Source of the DNA: a virus
IMG/VR virus record: IMGVR_UViG_3300027759_000481
Span: 1 to 21,689 of that record
Strand: one strand, 5' to 3'
Length of the DNA stretch: 21,689 nt
In this document: positions 6,894 to 12,916 of the stretch, piece by piece
Layout: each line of letters starts with the position of its first letter
How positions within the stretch are numbered: position 1 is the first letter of the stretch
Notes under the pieces: generated by a model
The model's database searches: none
What the model was told of the DNA's origin: nothing
What the model saw: only the letters and a program-made list of their open reading frames with translations
Translations under genes and position numbers: made by a program

Positions 6894-7807
6894 GCCATCT
6901 CCAAATAGTTACGAACCCATGTTAAACGTTCTTGCTCGTTCATTGCAGTGTACTCAACAATGTTAGCACGGATAGCGTCAACCAGCGGATAATATTCTTC
7001 ATCCAAGTTCTTCTTGATATCAGCTTCCATGTTTACTAACTTATCGGTACGTGGATTGCGGGCAACCCACTTTGAAGTCAAGTAGTATGGACTCTTGATC
7101 TTTGCAGAAACCCCGTCTACAGTGTAGAAAACAAAACCTTCATGACGAACCTGCTTTGACTTTGCTACCAACTCACTCAAAGGCAAAACATAGGATTCTG
7201 CATAGTTGCACTTCAAACATGACATTGCATAGTTTTGAGCCCAATTGGACTTGCTTACACCGTACATCTCTACTTTTGAGTCCCATGAGTTTTCACGGTG
7301 TCCTAGAAAGTACATGCCTGCATCTTCTGGAACAATGTGTGGGTCGGCCGGATGAACACATTCAAACATTAGTGTCATGCCTTTGGCTGCAAGAATTTCC
7401 ATTCGCCAATCAGCCCAGCACTGATGCTTCAACATCATTTCCTTAGCGTAGTCCACATAGTCGTTTTGAGTTGAACCAGTGGTACTCACTAGGATATCGT
7501 TGTTATACCATGTCATAGCCACCATGAAACCGTTTACCTTACGATAAGCAGTAACCAAAGTATTGTCTGCTAACACAGGTGCCTTTGCTTCAACCCCATA
7601 GTTGTAGATTTTTGTGAATGGACGAGACACTACATTGAAGTTGGCATCTACGATAGTGCCACGACATTCTTCTAAGAAATCATTCCACAAGTTATCATAG
7701 AACACACTCTTGCGATACTTCAATACAAATATACCATCACCAGCAGGCTTCATAGAAACCAACTTTGGGTTAGCTAATACAAACTCTTTCAATTCATCTT
7801 TGTTCAT
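6890..7807 (-). CDS. T4 Rnl1-type RNA ligase, 305 aa
   Basis: An ATP-dependent RNA ligase joining 5'-phosphate and 3'-OH RNA ends, in T4 used to reseal anticodon-nicked tRNA. Motif I is K90-V-N-G, where the lysine becomes adenylylated. An upstream 'RGTIVD...VSRPFTKIYNYGV' region (49-72) is the Rnl1-type Arg/Phe segment. Motif III is LMFE (146-149), motif IV EGFVF (223-227) and motif V KIKS (236-239). The length is shorter than T4 Rnl1 (about 370) at the C-terminus. A promoter lies at 7843-7871 and a GAGTAG RBS precedes ATG 7807. It starts the operon that ends with the kinase at 4821. Confidence 0.9.
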   Translation of the reverse strand: MNKDELKEFVLANPKLVSMKPAGDGIFVLKYRKSVFYDNLWNDFLEECRGTIVDANFNVVSRPFTKIYNYGVEAKAPVLADNTLVTAYRKVNGFMVAMTWYNNDILVSTTGSTQNDYVDYAKEMMLKHQCWADWRMEILAAKGMTLMFECVHPADPHIVPEDAGMYFLGHRENSWDSKVEMYGVSKSNWAQNYAMSCLKCNYAESYVLPLSELVAKSKQVRHEGFVFYTVDGVSAKIKSPYYLTSKWVARNPRTDKLVNMEADIKKNLDEEYYPLVDAIRANIVEYTAMNEQERLTWVRNYLEMA

Positions 7808-7842
7808 TATTCTACTCCTGTCTGTTACTGTCTATGCTATAA

Positions 7843-7871
7843 ATTATAGCAGAACAGTAATTAAATGTCAA
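7843..7871 (-). promoter_or_regulatory. Perfect consensus sigma70 promoter for the RNA-repair operon
   Basis: TTGACA (7866-7871), a 17-base spacer and TATAAT (7843-7848) on the minus strand; expected start about 7836, giving a leader of about 29 bases with an RBS. The -35 overlaps the stop codon of the phosphoesterase gene. Confidence 0.85.
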
Positions 7872-8416
7872 ACGTGATGACCTTTGATTTCACCCTTCAA
7901 AGCACTAGCAATAGCATCTTCCATGGTGATTGCAATAACGCCGGTTGCATCTATTCCCATGTCACGACACCGAAACTTTTCCATGCCGCTGGTGCTACCA
8001 TGCAAATGACCATGCAAATGAACTGAACCACGATGCATTTGATCCCATTCTGATATTGGATAATGAAACATCACAACTTTAGTTCCATTGTAGTTGATGT
8101 CCAAGTAGGGATGTACTTCACCAAACTCTGCACGAAATTGAAAATCTTTTAACAGTTTCTTATCGTGATTACCCTCAACCAAAATCTTAGTACCATTCAA
8201 CCTACGCATGTATTCGGTTGCTTTTGGAGCAGGCAAAAATGCCACATCGCCCAAAATATAAACAAGGTCAGCAGTGCCGATTAACGCATTCCATTCCTTG
8301 ATCATGGCTTCATTCATGTAAGCCACATCATTGCGAAATCGTGCCCGTGAAACTGGGCAAAATTTCATGATGTTTGCATGTCCCCAATGTAAATCTGATG
8401 TTACCCATGTTTTCAT
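7868..8416 (-). CDS. Calcineurin-like metallophosphoesterase, 182 aa
   Basis: All core metal-binding motifs are present: SDLHWGH (D8, H10), LGDVAF (D57), EGNHD (82-85), FHYP (H118) and LHGHLHG (134-140). This is a compact two-metal phosphoesterase of the kind that cleaves cyclic nucleotides, 2',3'-cyclic phosphates or other phosphodiesters. The MPE superfamily includes RNA-end enzymes and the gene lies immediately before the RNA-repair operon, so an RNA-end role is possible but not shown. It overlaps the tiny upstream gene by ATGA (8413-8416). Confidence 0.88.
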   Translation of the reverse strand: MKTWVTSDLHWGHANIMKFCPVSRARFRNDVAYMNEAMIKEWNALIGTADLVYILGDVAFLPAPKATEYMRRLNGTKILVEGNHDKKLLKDFQFRAEFGEVHPYLDINYNGTKVVMFHYPISEWDQMHRGSVHLHGHLHGSTSGMEKFRCRDMGIDATGVIAITMEDAIASALKGEIKGHHV

Positions 8417-8547
8417 TCTTTTTCTCTTTTCTTAGTATCTTGTTTTTGTGCTTGACGTTCTGTTTTCCAAAACACCCGCTTCCAATCTTTCAAGTGTTTC
8501 CACCATTGGGGAGCAGATGTTAGTTGACCTTGATGTTTATGAGCCAT
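8413..8547 (-). CDS. Very small basic protein, 44 aa
   Basis: Frame MAHKHQGQLTSAPQWWKHLK...RQAQKQDTKKREKE from ATG 8547 to TGA 8413. GTAGGAGAAT lies before the start, it begins two bases after the stop of the upstream gene, and it overlaps the next gene by ATGA. The WW pair and highly basic C-terminus suggest a nucleic-acid-binding helix. The tight spacing and RBS are the evidence that it is a gene. Confidence 0.72.
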   Translation of the reverse strand: MAHKHQGQLTSAPQWWKHLKDWKRVFWKTERQAQKQDTKKREKE

Positions 8548-8548
8548 A

Positions 8549-8740
8549 TTATTCTCCTACAAATTCTTTGATACATTCAAAACGTGTTACTGCTGGAACC
8601 CACATAAATTGTTCACGTTTACGCTTAACTTTTTCAAAATCAAAGTTAACCATAAACCAGTCTTTGTCGGTGCTGAAAGCTACATCACGCATAAATTTTA
8701 CAACGTGAACCCAACGTCCGTCAAATTTTGCAACTATCAT
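8549..8740 (-). CDS. Hypothetical protein, 63 aa
   Basis: MIVAKFDGRWVHVVKFMRDV..., a small alpha/beta protein with a basic segment (FEKVKRKREQF, residues 35-45). TAAGGAG lies before the ATG at 8740. It is downstream of gene 8753-8974 and probably on its transcript. No family recognised. Confidence 0.68.
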   Translation of the reverse strand: MIVAKFDGRWVHVVKFMRDVAFSTDKDWFMVNFDFEKVKRKREQFMWVPAVTRFECIKEFVGE

Positions 8741-8752
8741 AGCACTTACTCC

Positions 8753-8974
8753 TTATCTTCGTCTTGTCGCTCCTATGCGACTTGCCTTATTCCATGTATA
8801 TGCGACACCATCTGGACACTTGCCATCTACAACACTATCTACACCAAACATACCTACCATTTCAAAGTCTGCACTTTTGATAGTCACAAACTCATTCATA
8901 GCCTTAGCTGTACGCATTGCTTCATTCAATGTCATCACATTGAATGTTATTGTTTTACCTATTACTTGATACAT
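8753..8974 (-). CDS. Hypothetical protein, 73 aa, leaderless
   Basis: I start at ATG 8974 (MYQVIGKTITFNVMTLNEAM), not at the longer frame from 9052, because a perfect promoter lies between them (-35 at 9004-9009, -10 at 8981-8986). The predicted transcript starts exactly at this ATG. The protein has a short alpha/beta N-terminus (MTLNEAMRTAKAMNEFVTI) and a basic C-terminal end (WNKASRIGATRRR). Function unknown. Confidence 0.7.
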   Translation of the reverse strand: MYQVIGKTITFNVMTLNEAMRTAKAMNEFVTIKSADFEMVGMFGVDSVVDGKCPDGVAYTWNKASRIGATRRR

Positions 8975-8980
8975 AGATGT

Positions 8981-9009
8981 ATTATAGCACTTTAACCATT
9001 TATTGTCAA
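8981..9009 (-). promoter_or_regulatory. Perfect consensus sigma70 promoter
   Basis: TTGACA (9004-9009), a 17-base spacer and TATAAT (8981-8986) on the minus strand. The ATG at 8974 sits at the expected start point, six bases after the -10. Confidence 0.85.
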
Positions 9010-9015
9010 CATATG

Positions 9016-9046
9016 GAAATACCCGGCTCGCCGGGTATTTCTTTTG
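9016..9046 (-). terminator. Terminator after the Ro60-like gene
   Basis: A perfect 11-bp stem (GAAATACCCGG, loop of 4, CCGGGTATTTC, 9016-9041) lies just beyond the stop at 9059. The stem is strong, but the T-run on the minus side is weak; the stronger T-run is on the plus side. Confidence 0.65.
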
Positions 9047-9058
9047 AATCATTGATTA

Positions 9059-10474
9059 TTACATCAAATCGTAGCGACTATTCATCACGGCCGTAAGCAT
9101 AATTGCTTCAGGAGAGAATGCGTCTGGGTCTGCACCCAATACACTAGCAGCAATCGCTGGACTGAATCCTGATACAAGAGCAGTTCCGCTCTTGTCAAAC
9201 TCAACTGGACTGTTTCCGCTAGCATTCAAGTTCCAGAAAACTACCTTAGGCAATTCGTATCCTGCTTCACTGTACTTACGTGCGATCATTTCCATTGCAC
9301 TGTCATCATACTTAACGCAAGCGTTAAATTGCATGTCAGAGAAAATCATCAGTGTCTCAGGCATTTCTGCTTGAGATACCTTGTTCTTAACCGCAGTGTC
9401 AAGGATTTGATTGAACGCACCATGTAGGTTTGTACCCATGTCCCAATCTGAACTGATCATTTGATCAATCTTTTGGTTGATAGAACCCTTAAGATTCACC
9501 AACTTGGTTTTGTCGCTGAAAGTCAAAAAGCAGTCCTTGAACTTACCCTTGTTCTTGTCAGCAAAGTACAGTCCCAATGAAACTGCAATTTCCAAACAAG
9601 TGGTGTCACCCTTTTTGCCTGCCTTGCTAGTCATAGAGCCACTAACGTCAACTAGAGGCAATACGCTAGCGTCACCAACGTAGTTAGGCAATGCAGCCCA
9701 TTGTGCTTCAATAGCACCCAATTCAGTAGCAGACCACTTGGTTGTACCGTATCCACTGATACGACCCTTCAGTACATCATGCGGGAAGATTGCGTTAGCA
9801 TTGATCTTCACACCTGCTTCGCCCTTAACCAACTTAGTGATGTACTCAGCATAAGTTGTACCGTGACGACCGAAAGCCTTCTTGTAACGACTATGCGCTA
9901 CACTTGGAACGTGACTGTAGTTGATGTTATCCCAGTCATTTGCACACATTTGTGATTCAACAACGGTTGTCATACCAACCAAAGTCTTACGATATTGCTT
10001 TGGGCTCATACCGAAGAATTCACGAATTTCAGCCGCAATCTTGCCCTTACGCGGAGTCCACTTAGCAGCAAGACCATTCTTTTGACGCAAGTAGTCACCT
10101 AGTAATGCGTATGCAGTAGCCTTCATTTCCTTAGATTCAAAAACCAGCAAGTCATCAAACCTACCAAGTTCAGGAACCTTAGTGATAAGACGAGCAGCAT
10201 CAGCTGGGTTAGTCTTTTCCAAGTGAGTTAACACTTGACGGAAGATTTCCCGTTCACCGGCACCACCACGGACATCACGTGCCCATTGAACAATACGCAA
10301 TGCCAGATCGGCATTCTCAACGTAAGCTGCTGTGAATTGAGGGATAATGTTCTTACCACGGCTTGCGCCGATGTTGTAGAACAAGTCAACACATGCGTTA
10401 GCTGTTGACTGACGAGCCTTCATACCATTTGTAGTACGGGCTTCTTGATTACCGATTGCTGTTGCGAATTGCAT
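9059..10474 (-). CDS. Ro60-like protein: TROVE-like repeats plus vWA domain, 471 aa
   Basis: Residues about 5-260 are helical repeats with TROVE-like motifs (IVQWARDVRGGAGEREIFRQ at 62-80, VPELGRFDDLLVF). Residues 270-470 are a von Willebrand A domain with an intact MIDAS: DVSGS 276-280, Thr 348 in DMGTNLHGAF, Asp 380 in IFSDMQ. Ro60/Rsr proteins bind Y RNAs and misfolded or fragmented structured RNAs in a ring made by the repeats, and in bacteria can pair with exonucleases. The related DUF2828 family is an alternative label. AAAGGAAAC precedes ATG 10474. Two Y-like RNAs (10500-10558, 10568-10680) lie in its 5' leader, on the transcript starting near 10696. No exonuclease is next to it. Confidence 0.85.
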   Translation of the reverse strand: MQFATAIGNQEARTTNGMKARQSTANACVDLFYNIGASRGKNIIPQFTAAYVENADLALRIVQWARDVRGGAGEREIFRQVLTHLEKTNPADAARLITKVPELGRFDDLLVFESKEMKATAYALLGDYLRQKNGLAAKWTPRKGKIAAEIREFFGMSPKQYRKTLVGMTTVVESQMCANDWDNINYSHVPSVAHSRYKKAFGRHGTTYAEYITKLVKGEAGVKINANAIFPHDVLKGRISGYGTTKWSATELGAIEAQWAALPNYVGDASVLPLVDVSGSMTSKAGKKGDTTCLEIAVSLGLYFADKNKGKFKDCFLTFSDKTKLVNLKGSINQKIDQMISSDWDMGTNLHGAFNQILDTAVKNKVSQAEMPETLMIFSDMQFNACVKYDDSAMEMIARKYSEAGYELPKVVFWNLNASGNSPVEFDKSGTALVSGFSPAIAASVLGADPDAFSPEAIMLTAVMNSRYDLM

Positions 10475-10499
10475 ACTGTTTCCTTTCTTAGTTTTTAAC

Positions 10500-10558
10500 A
10501 GGTTAATACTAGTTTAATGTCCTAGCAGACGCCAAATTATTGTTGCGGATGTTAACCT
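10500..10558 (-). ncRNA. Y-RNA-like small RNA, copy closest to the Ro60-like gene
   Basis: A 59-nt hairpin closed by AGGTTAA/TTAACCT, with CATCCGCAACAATAA after the 5' strand and CCTGTTAAA at the 3' side. It shares with four other copies the pattern AGG-(variable stem)-(G/C)-TYC-R-GCAA at the 5' side and CCTGTT at the 3' side. It lies in the leader of the Ro60-like gene. The interior has no canonical T arm. Confidence 0.55.
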
Positions 10559-10567
10559 AAATTTAAC

Positions 10568-10680
10568 AGGATCGTTTTGTACTTTTTGTTTCAAGTGAGA
10601 AATCCAAACTCACCTTTGATAGTCTTGAAGTTATCGCTGATCATCATTCCATAGTTTTATGGTGTTGCTGAACCGATCCT
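10568..10680 (-). ncRNA. Y-RNA-like small RNA, 113 nt, leader of the Ro60-like gene
   Basis: Closed by AGGATCG (10674-10680) and CGATCCT (10568-10574). The 5' strand is followed by GTTCAGCAAC, shared with the copies at 12849 and 21378. Inside are hairpins CCATA-AAAC-TATGG and GTGAG/CTCAC. It begins about 16 bases after the predicted transcription start at 10696. Together with 10500-10558 it forms a tandem pair between promoter and Ro60-like gene. Confidence 0.62.
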
Positions 10681-10702
10681 AAATCTTATTGTCTAAGCGT
10701 TT

Positions 10703-10731
10703 ATTATAGCTTAGTTTCTTGTTGTTGTAAA
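10703..10731 (-). promoter_or_regulatory. Promoter for Y-like RNAs and Ro60-like gene
   Basis: TTTACA (10726-10731), a 17-base spacer and TATAAT (10703-10708) on the minus strand, one mismatch from consensus. Expected start about 10696. Confidence 0.75.
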
Positions 10732-10984
10732 TACATTTTGGGTAAACGGGATGATTGTGCCAATTTATTTATTTTCTGGTCTGACCAATTATAACACTCA
10801 GACCCTATCAACAATTCATGTTGACTATTCACACTCGGCTTTCTGTAGTGAACACATAGATTGTCTTTCCAATCTGTCATACATTCCTTGAGCGTCTAGT
10901 TACCTAGAAGTATTGCTACTGTCCTACGACCGCTTTCTATGCAATTAAGGAAGTGGTTAAATGCTGTATTCATCCCTAGAATTA
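10732..10984 (-). other. Non-coding interval with inverted repeats
   Basis: About 250 bases after the omega-like gene hold no frame I would call. Inverted repeats are seen: GGTCTGA/TCAGACC (10778-10804), a GATTG/CAATC hairpin near 10859-10876, and CATAGA/TCTATG and TTCCTT/AAGGAA pairs nested between about 10854 and 10954. These could form a structured RNA or a 3' end; no T-run terminator is clear. Confidence 0.4.
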
Positions 10985-11203
10985 TCATCGTACTTGTTTA
11001 AGGTACTCTCGGCCAACTAGGCCCTTTTCAATTTCCATCAATGCAGTAACGATTGGTCCTGCAGTTGTGGGTTTAGCTAGCTTAGACTTGTGCCCTCGTT
11101 TGAGTTCCCTAACCCTTGCGGTTGCGATTAGAACCATTTCAAAACGATTACCAATCATCTCTGCTGCCTCTTGGCTAGTATATCTCGCTCTAGATTCAGT
11201 CAT
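10985..11203 (-). CDS. rpoZ-like: RNA polymerase omega subunit-like protein, 72 aa
   Basis: The protein aligns by eye with bacterial omega: IGNRFEMVLIATARVREL (E. coli omega has IGNRFDLVLVAARRARQM) followed by the ALMEIEKGLVG motif (omega: ALREIEEGL). Omega wraps the C-terminal part of beta-prime, helps RNA polymerase assembly and takes part in one ppGpp site. The length of 72 is slightly shorter than host omega (about 90), lacking the C-terminal tail. A phage copy could replace host omega on RNA polymerase and alter ppGpp response. ATGA overlap joins it to the methyltransferase gene upstream. Confidence 0.82.
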   Translation of the reverse strand: MTESRARYTSQEAAEMIGNRFEMVLIATARVRELKRGHKSKLAKPTTAGPIVTALMEIEKGLVGREYLKQVR

Positions 11204-11745
11204 ACTATCTCCTTTTTAATGCCATAAAAATATAAATCGGGATGCGGCGCACCCACTTGAAATTCATATTCATTAAACATACTGTCAATGTCAATGTGTT
11301 TTCTAAAATCTTGTTCGGTTAAGTTTTTGTAATATTCCCAACCATTTGTCACTGTCAATGGACTATCTTGTGGGCTAGTACGAGTAGTACCATGTTCGGC
11401 TCTACCTGTTGTAGCACAAGACATAAACACTAAACCATTTTGTTTAGTCATTCTGTACATATTGTTAAATGTCTCTACCCAATAAGGGTTATGTTCAAAA
11501 CATTCACAACTACCAACTGTATCATATGTTTCATCTGGCTCAGTTAATTTTTGACCTTCACATACTAAATCAACATCTGGTCCTGGACCTACATCGATCC
11601 CCAAGTAATCACATTCAGTAAAGAATATTCTTATTGAACCGTTAATGTTAAGACTACCCACTTCTAATACTTTTTTATTGAAAAAGTGTGTTGGATATTT
11701 TGTTTTCAGTGTTTGAATAAAATCAAATTGTTGTTGATGTGCCAT
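11200..11745 (-). CDS. Class I SAM-dependent methyltransferase, 181 aa
   Basis: Motif I is KVLEVGSLNINGS (residues 25-37; Glu 28 and Gly 30), the acidic end of strand 2 is YLGIDVG (Asp 51), motif II-like DVDLVCEG lies at 57-64, and DTVGSCECFEH (75-85) corresponds to the motif-4 region. The Methyltransf_11-like core is complete though short. The substrate (nucleic acid, protein or small molecule) cannot be told. It lies directly after the tRNA-Gly gene at the end of the tRNA array and overlaps the omega-like gene by ATGA. Confidence 0.8.
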   Translation of the reverse strand: MAHQQQFDFIQTLKTKYPTHFFNKKVLEVGSLNINGSIRIFFTECDYLGIDVGPGPDVDLVCEGQKLTEPDETYDTVGSCECFEHNPYWVETFNNMYRMTKQNGLVFMSCATTGRAEHGTTRTSPQDSPLTVTNGWEYYKNLTEQDFRKHIDIDSMFNEYEFQVGAPHPDLYFYGIKKEIV

Positions 11746-11758
11746 ATTATAAAAAATT

Positions 11759-11832
11759 TGGAGCGGGTAGAGAGAATCGAACTCTCAAATTAACTTTGGC
11801 AAAGTTATAGGTTACCATTACATCATACCCGC
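11759..11832 (-). tRNA. tRNA-Gly(GCC)
   Basis: Acceptor GCGGGTA pairs with TACCCGC. Anticodon stem TAACT/AGTTA holds loop TTGCCAA. T arm GAGAG-TTCGATT-CTCTC. CCA encoded at 11759-11761. It is the last tRNA of the array, 14 bases before the methyltransferase ATG. Confidence 0.92.
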
Positions 11833-11833
11833 A

Positions 11834-11977
11834 TTATCTTGTGAATTTTCGCTTTAATAACAACCAATAGTATCTAATTCCTCTAAAAGAAAAACTATCA
11901 AGGTTCATATTAACTAACGGAACTTCTTTAGGAACATTTCTGTATGCACGATTTATTACATCTTCTGATTTTGACAT
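11834..11977 (-). CDS. Small hypothetical protein in the tRNA array, 47 aa
   Basis: Frame MSKSEDVINRAYRNVPKEVP...YYWLLLKRKFTR from ATG 11977 to TAA 11834, in the spacer between tRNA-Val(TAC) and tRNA-Gly(GCC). AAAGGAA lies about 9 bases before the start. It has an acidic helix at the start and a basic, aromatic end. It ends only two bases before the tRNA-Gly. No family recognised; the RBS and its exact fit in the spacer support it. Confidence 0.55.
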   Translation of the reverse strand: MSKSEDVINRAYRNVPKEVPLVNMNLDSFSFRGIRYYWLLLKRKFTR

Positions 11978-11997
11978 ACAATGCGTTCCTTTATGTT

Positions 11998-12071
11998 TGG
12001 TACCTCGTTGGAGAATTGAACTCCCGTATCCACCGTGTAAGGATGGCGTTCTACCATTAAACTACCGAGGC
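11998..12071 (-). tRNA. tRNA-Val(TAC)
   Basis: Acceptor GCCTCGG/ACGAGGT (G-U at 1-72, G7-A66 mismatch). Anticodon stem CCATC/GGTGG with loop CTTACAC. T loop TTCAATT. CCA present. Promoter at 12087-12115 lies just upstream. Confidence 0.9.
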
Positions 12072-12086
12072 TTACTATCTGTTTGT

Positions 12087-12115
12087 ATTATACTGTATTT
12101 CTTCTATTAAGTCAA
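12087..12115 (-). promoter_or_regulatory. Promoter before tRNA-Val(TAC)
   Basis: TTGACT (12110-12115), a 17-base spacer and TATAAT (12087-12092) on the minus strand; start expected near 12080. It would transcribe tRNA-Val, the 47-aa gene, tRNA-Gly, the methyltransferase and the omega-like gene. Confidence 0.78.
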
Positions 12116-12184
12116 CTGCTTATTGCAGAGATTGGACACTTCAATAAATTTTTATTTAAGTTTACGAAAGAGTTTTATCTTTTG

Positions 12185-12258
12185 TGGTCTCCCGAGAGTG
12201 AATCGAACACTCGTCATATGGTCCCAAACCATAAATTCTACCATTAAACTACCGGGAG
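12185..12258 (-). tRNA. tRNA-Pro(TGG), first copy
   Basis: Acceptor CTCCCGG/TCGGGAG, anticodon stem TATGG/CCATA with loop TTTGGGA (G37 as expected for Pro), T arm GAGTG-TTCGATT-CACTC, CCA present. Confidence 0.92.
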
Positions 12259-12265
12259 AAAATTT

Positions 12266-12297
12266 CGGTGAGTGATACCATTTCACCATACCGAGAA
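12266..12297 (-). other. tRNA 5'-end-like remnant (D-arm hairpin)
   Basis: Between tRNA-fMet-like and tRNA-Pro lies CTCGGTATG followed by a D-arm-like GTGA-AATGGTA-TCAC, closed by CGGT/ACCG. It has no anticodon or T arm, so it looks like a truncated tRNA or a small hairpin spacer. Confidence 0.4.
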
Positions 12298-12303
12298 GTT
12301 GAT

Positions 12304-12379
12304 TGGTTGCGGGGCTTGGATTTGAACCAAGGATGGCAAAGGCTTATGAGACCTCGCTGGTGACCGGACCCTCCCCGCG
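12304..12379 (-). tRNA. tRNA-Met(CAT), initiator-like
   Basis: Acceptor CGCGGGG/CCCCGCA with C1-A72 mismatch, the mark of bacterial initiator tRNA. Anticodon stem GAGGT/GCCTT holds CTCATAA; T arm CTTGG-TTCAAAT-CCAAG; CCA present. It lacks the three G-C pairs of the classic initiator anticodon stem, so initiator identity rests on C1-A72. Confidence 0.82.
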
Positions 12380-12398
12380 TAATTATTTATCTTATTTT

Positions 12399-12473
12399 TG
12401 GTGCGTGATAAAAGATTTGAACTTTTGCCCTCTATCTTGTCGAGATAGCGTTCTACCCCTGAACTAATCACGC
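12399..12473 (-). tRNA. tRNA-Val(GAC) with C33
   Basis: Acceptor GCGTGAT/ATCACGC, D arm GTTC-AGGGGTA-GAAC, anticodon stem CTATC/GATAG with loop TCGACAA: anticodon GAC, but position 33 is C instead of the near-universal T. T arm AAAAG-TTCAAAT-CTTTT; CCA present. All stems are perfect. Confidence 0.85.
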
Positions 12474-12482
12474 ATATTTAAC

Positions 12483-12538
12483 AGGATGCTGTTTTGCTTT
12501 TGAATGATAAAAGTTTTTTTATTTGCTGGAAGCATCCT
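12483..12538 (-). ncRNA. Y-RNA-like small RNA, 56 nt
   Basis: Closed by AGGATGC/GCATCCT. The 5' strand is followed by TTCCAGCAAATAA and the 3' strand by TGTTAAA. Inside is one hairpin CTTTT-ATCATTC-AAAAG. It begins 5 bases (AGTTA) after the CCA of tRNA-Ala and ends 9 bases before the 5' end of tRNA-Val(GAC), so tRNA processing could release it. Confidence 0.6.
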
Positions 12539-12543
12539 TAACT

Positions 12544-12617
12544 TGGTGGAGGATAACAGAATCGAACTGTTGTAAACAACTTGCAAAGCTGCCGTAATAC
12601 CATTATACTAATCCCCC
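12544..12617 (-). tRNA. tRNA-Ala(TGC), first copy
   Basis: Acceptor GGGGGAT/ATCCTCC, anticodon stem GCAGC/GTTGT with loop TTTGCAA, T arm AACAG-TTCGATT-CTGTT, CCA present. Confidence 0.92.
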
Positions 12618-12676
12618 GAAATTTGTGATTGATTACTTATCTCATTATACGCCATCAATCAGGGCGAGTTTCTTTG

Positions 12677-12753
12677 TGGTGCGGATAGAGAGACTCGAAC
12701 TCTCAGCTTACGGCTTCTAAGACCGCTGCGTTTACCAATTTCGCCACATCCGC
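12677..12753 (-). tRNA. tRNA-Leu(TAG) with class I variable loop
   Basis: Acceptor GCGGATG/TATCCGC, D arm GCG...CGC, anticodon stem GCGGT/GCCGT with loop CTTAGAA, T arm GAGAG-TTCGAGT-CTCTC, CCA present. The variable region is only AAGCT (5 nt), whereas bacterial Leu tRNAs normally have a long variable arm. Confidence 0.9.
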
Positions 12754-12765
12754 ATTACTAAATTT

Positions 12766-12841
12766 TGGCATCCCGAGTAAGAATTGAACTTACAACCTTT
12801 GATTTTGGAGACCACTGCTCTGCCAATTGAGCTACCGAGAT
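12766..12841 (-). tRNA. tRNA-Trp(CCA), first copy
   Basis: Acceptor ATCTCGG/TCGGGAT, discriminator G, anticodon stem GTGGT/ATCAA (27-43 mismatch) with loop CTCCAAA, T arm GTAAG-TTCAATT-CTTAC, CCA encoded. Confidence 0.9.
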
Positions 12842-12848
12842 ATATAAC

Positions 12849-12911
12849 AGGATCGTTTTTTTACGGTTTTGATTAGAAGTCAAATGTATAATTATTTGCT
12901 GAACCGATCCT
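12849..12911 (-). ncRNA. Y-RNA-like small RNA, 63 nt
   Basis: Closed by AGGATCG/CGATCCT, with GTTCAGCAAATAA after the 5' strand. The inner hairpin is TTTGA-CTTCTAA-TCAAA, whose 7-nt loop is identical to the anticodon loop of tRNA-Arg(TCT) at 16601. It starts 5 bases (AGTTA) after the CCA of tRNA-Ser(TGA) and ends 7 bases before tRNA-Trp. Confidence 0.65.
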
Positions 12912-12916
12912 TAACT

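Noticed and set aside
12283-12471. 62-aa minus-strand frame
   Set aside because: It reads straight through tRNA-Met and tRNA-Val; no RBS and its residues mirror T-arm sequence (SLVQIQAP).
12483-12911. Armless mitochondrial-type tRNAs
   Set aside because: A 7-bp outer stem with an anticodon-like loop suggested this, but the conserved TYCRGCAA segment and the relatives next to the Ro60-like gene point to a Y-type RNA.
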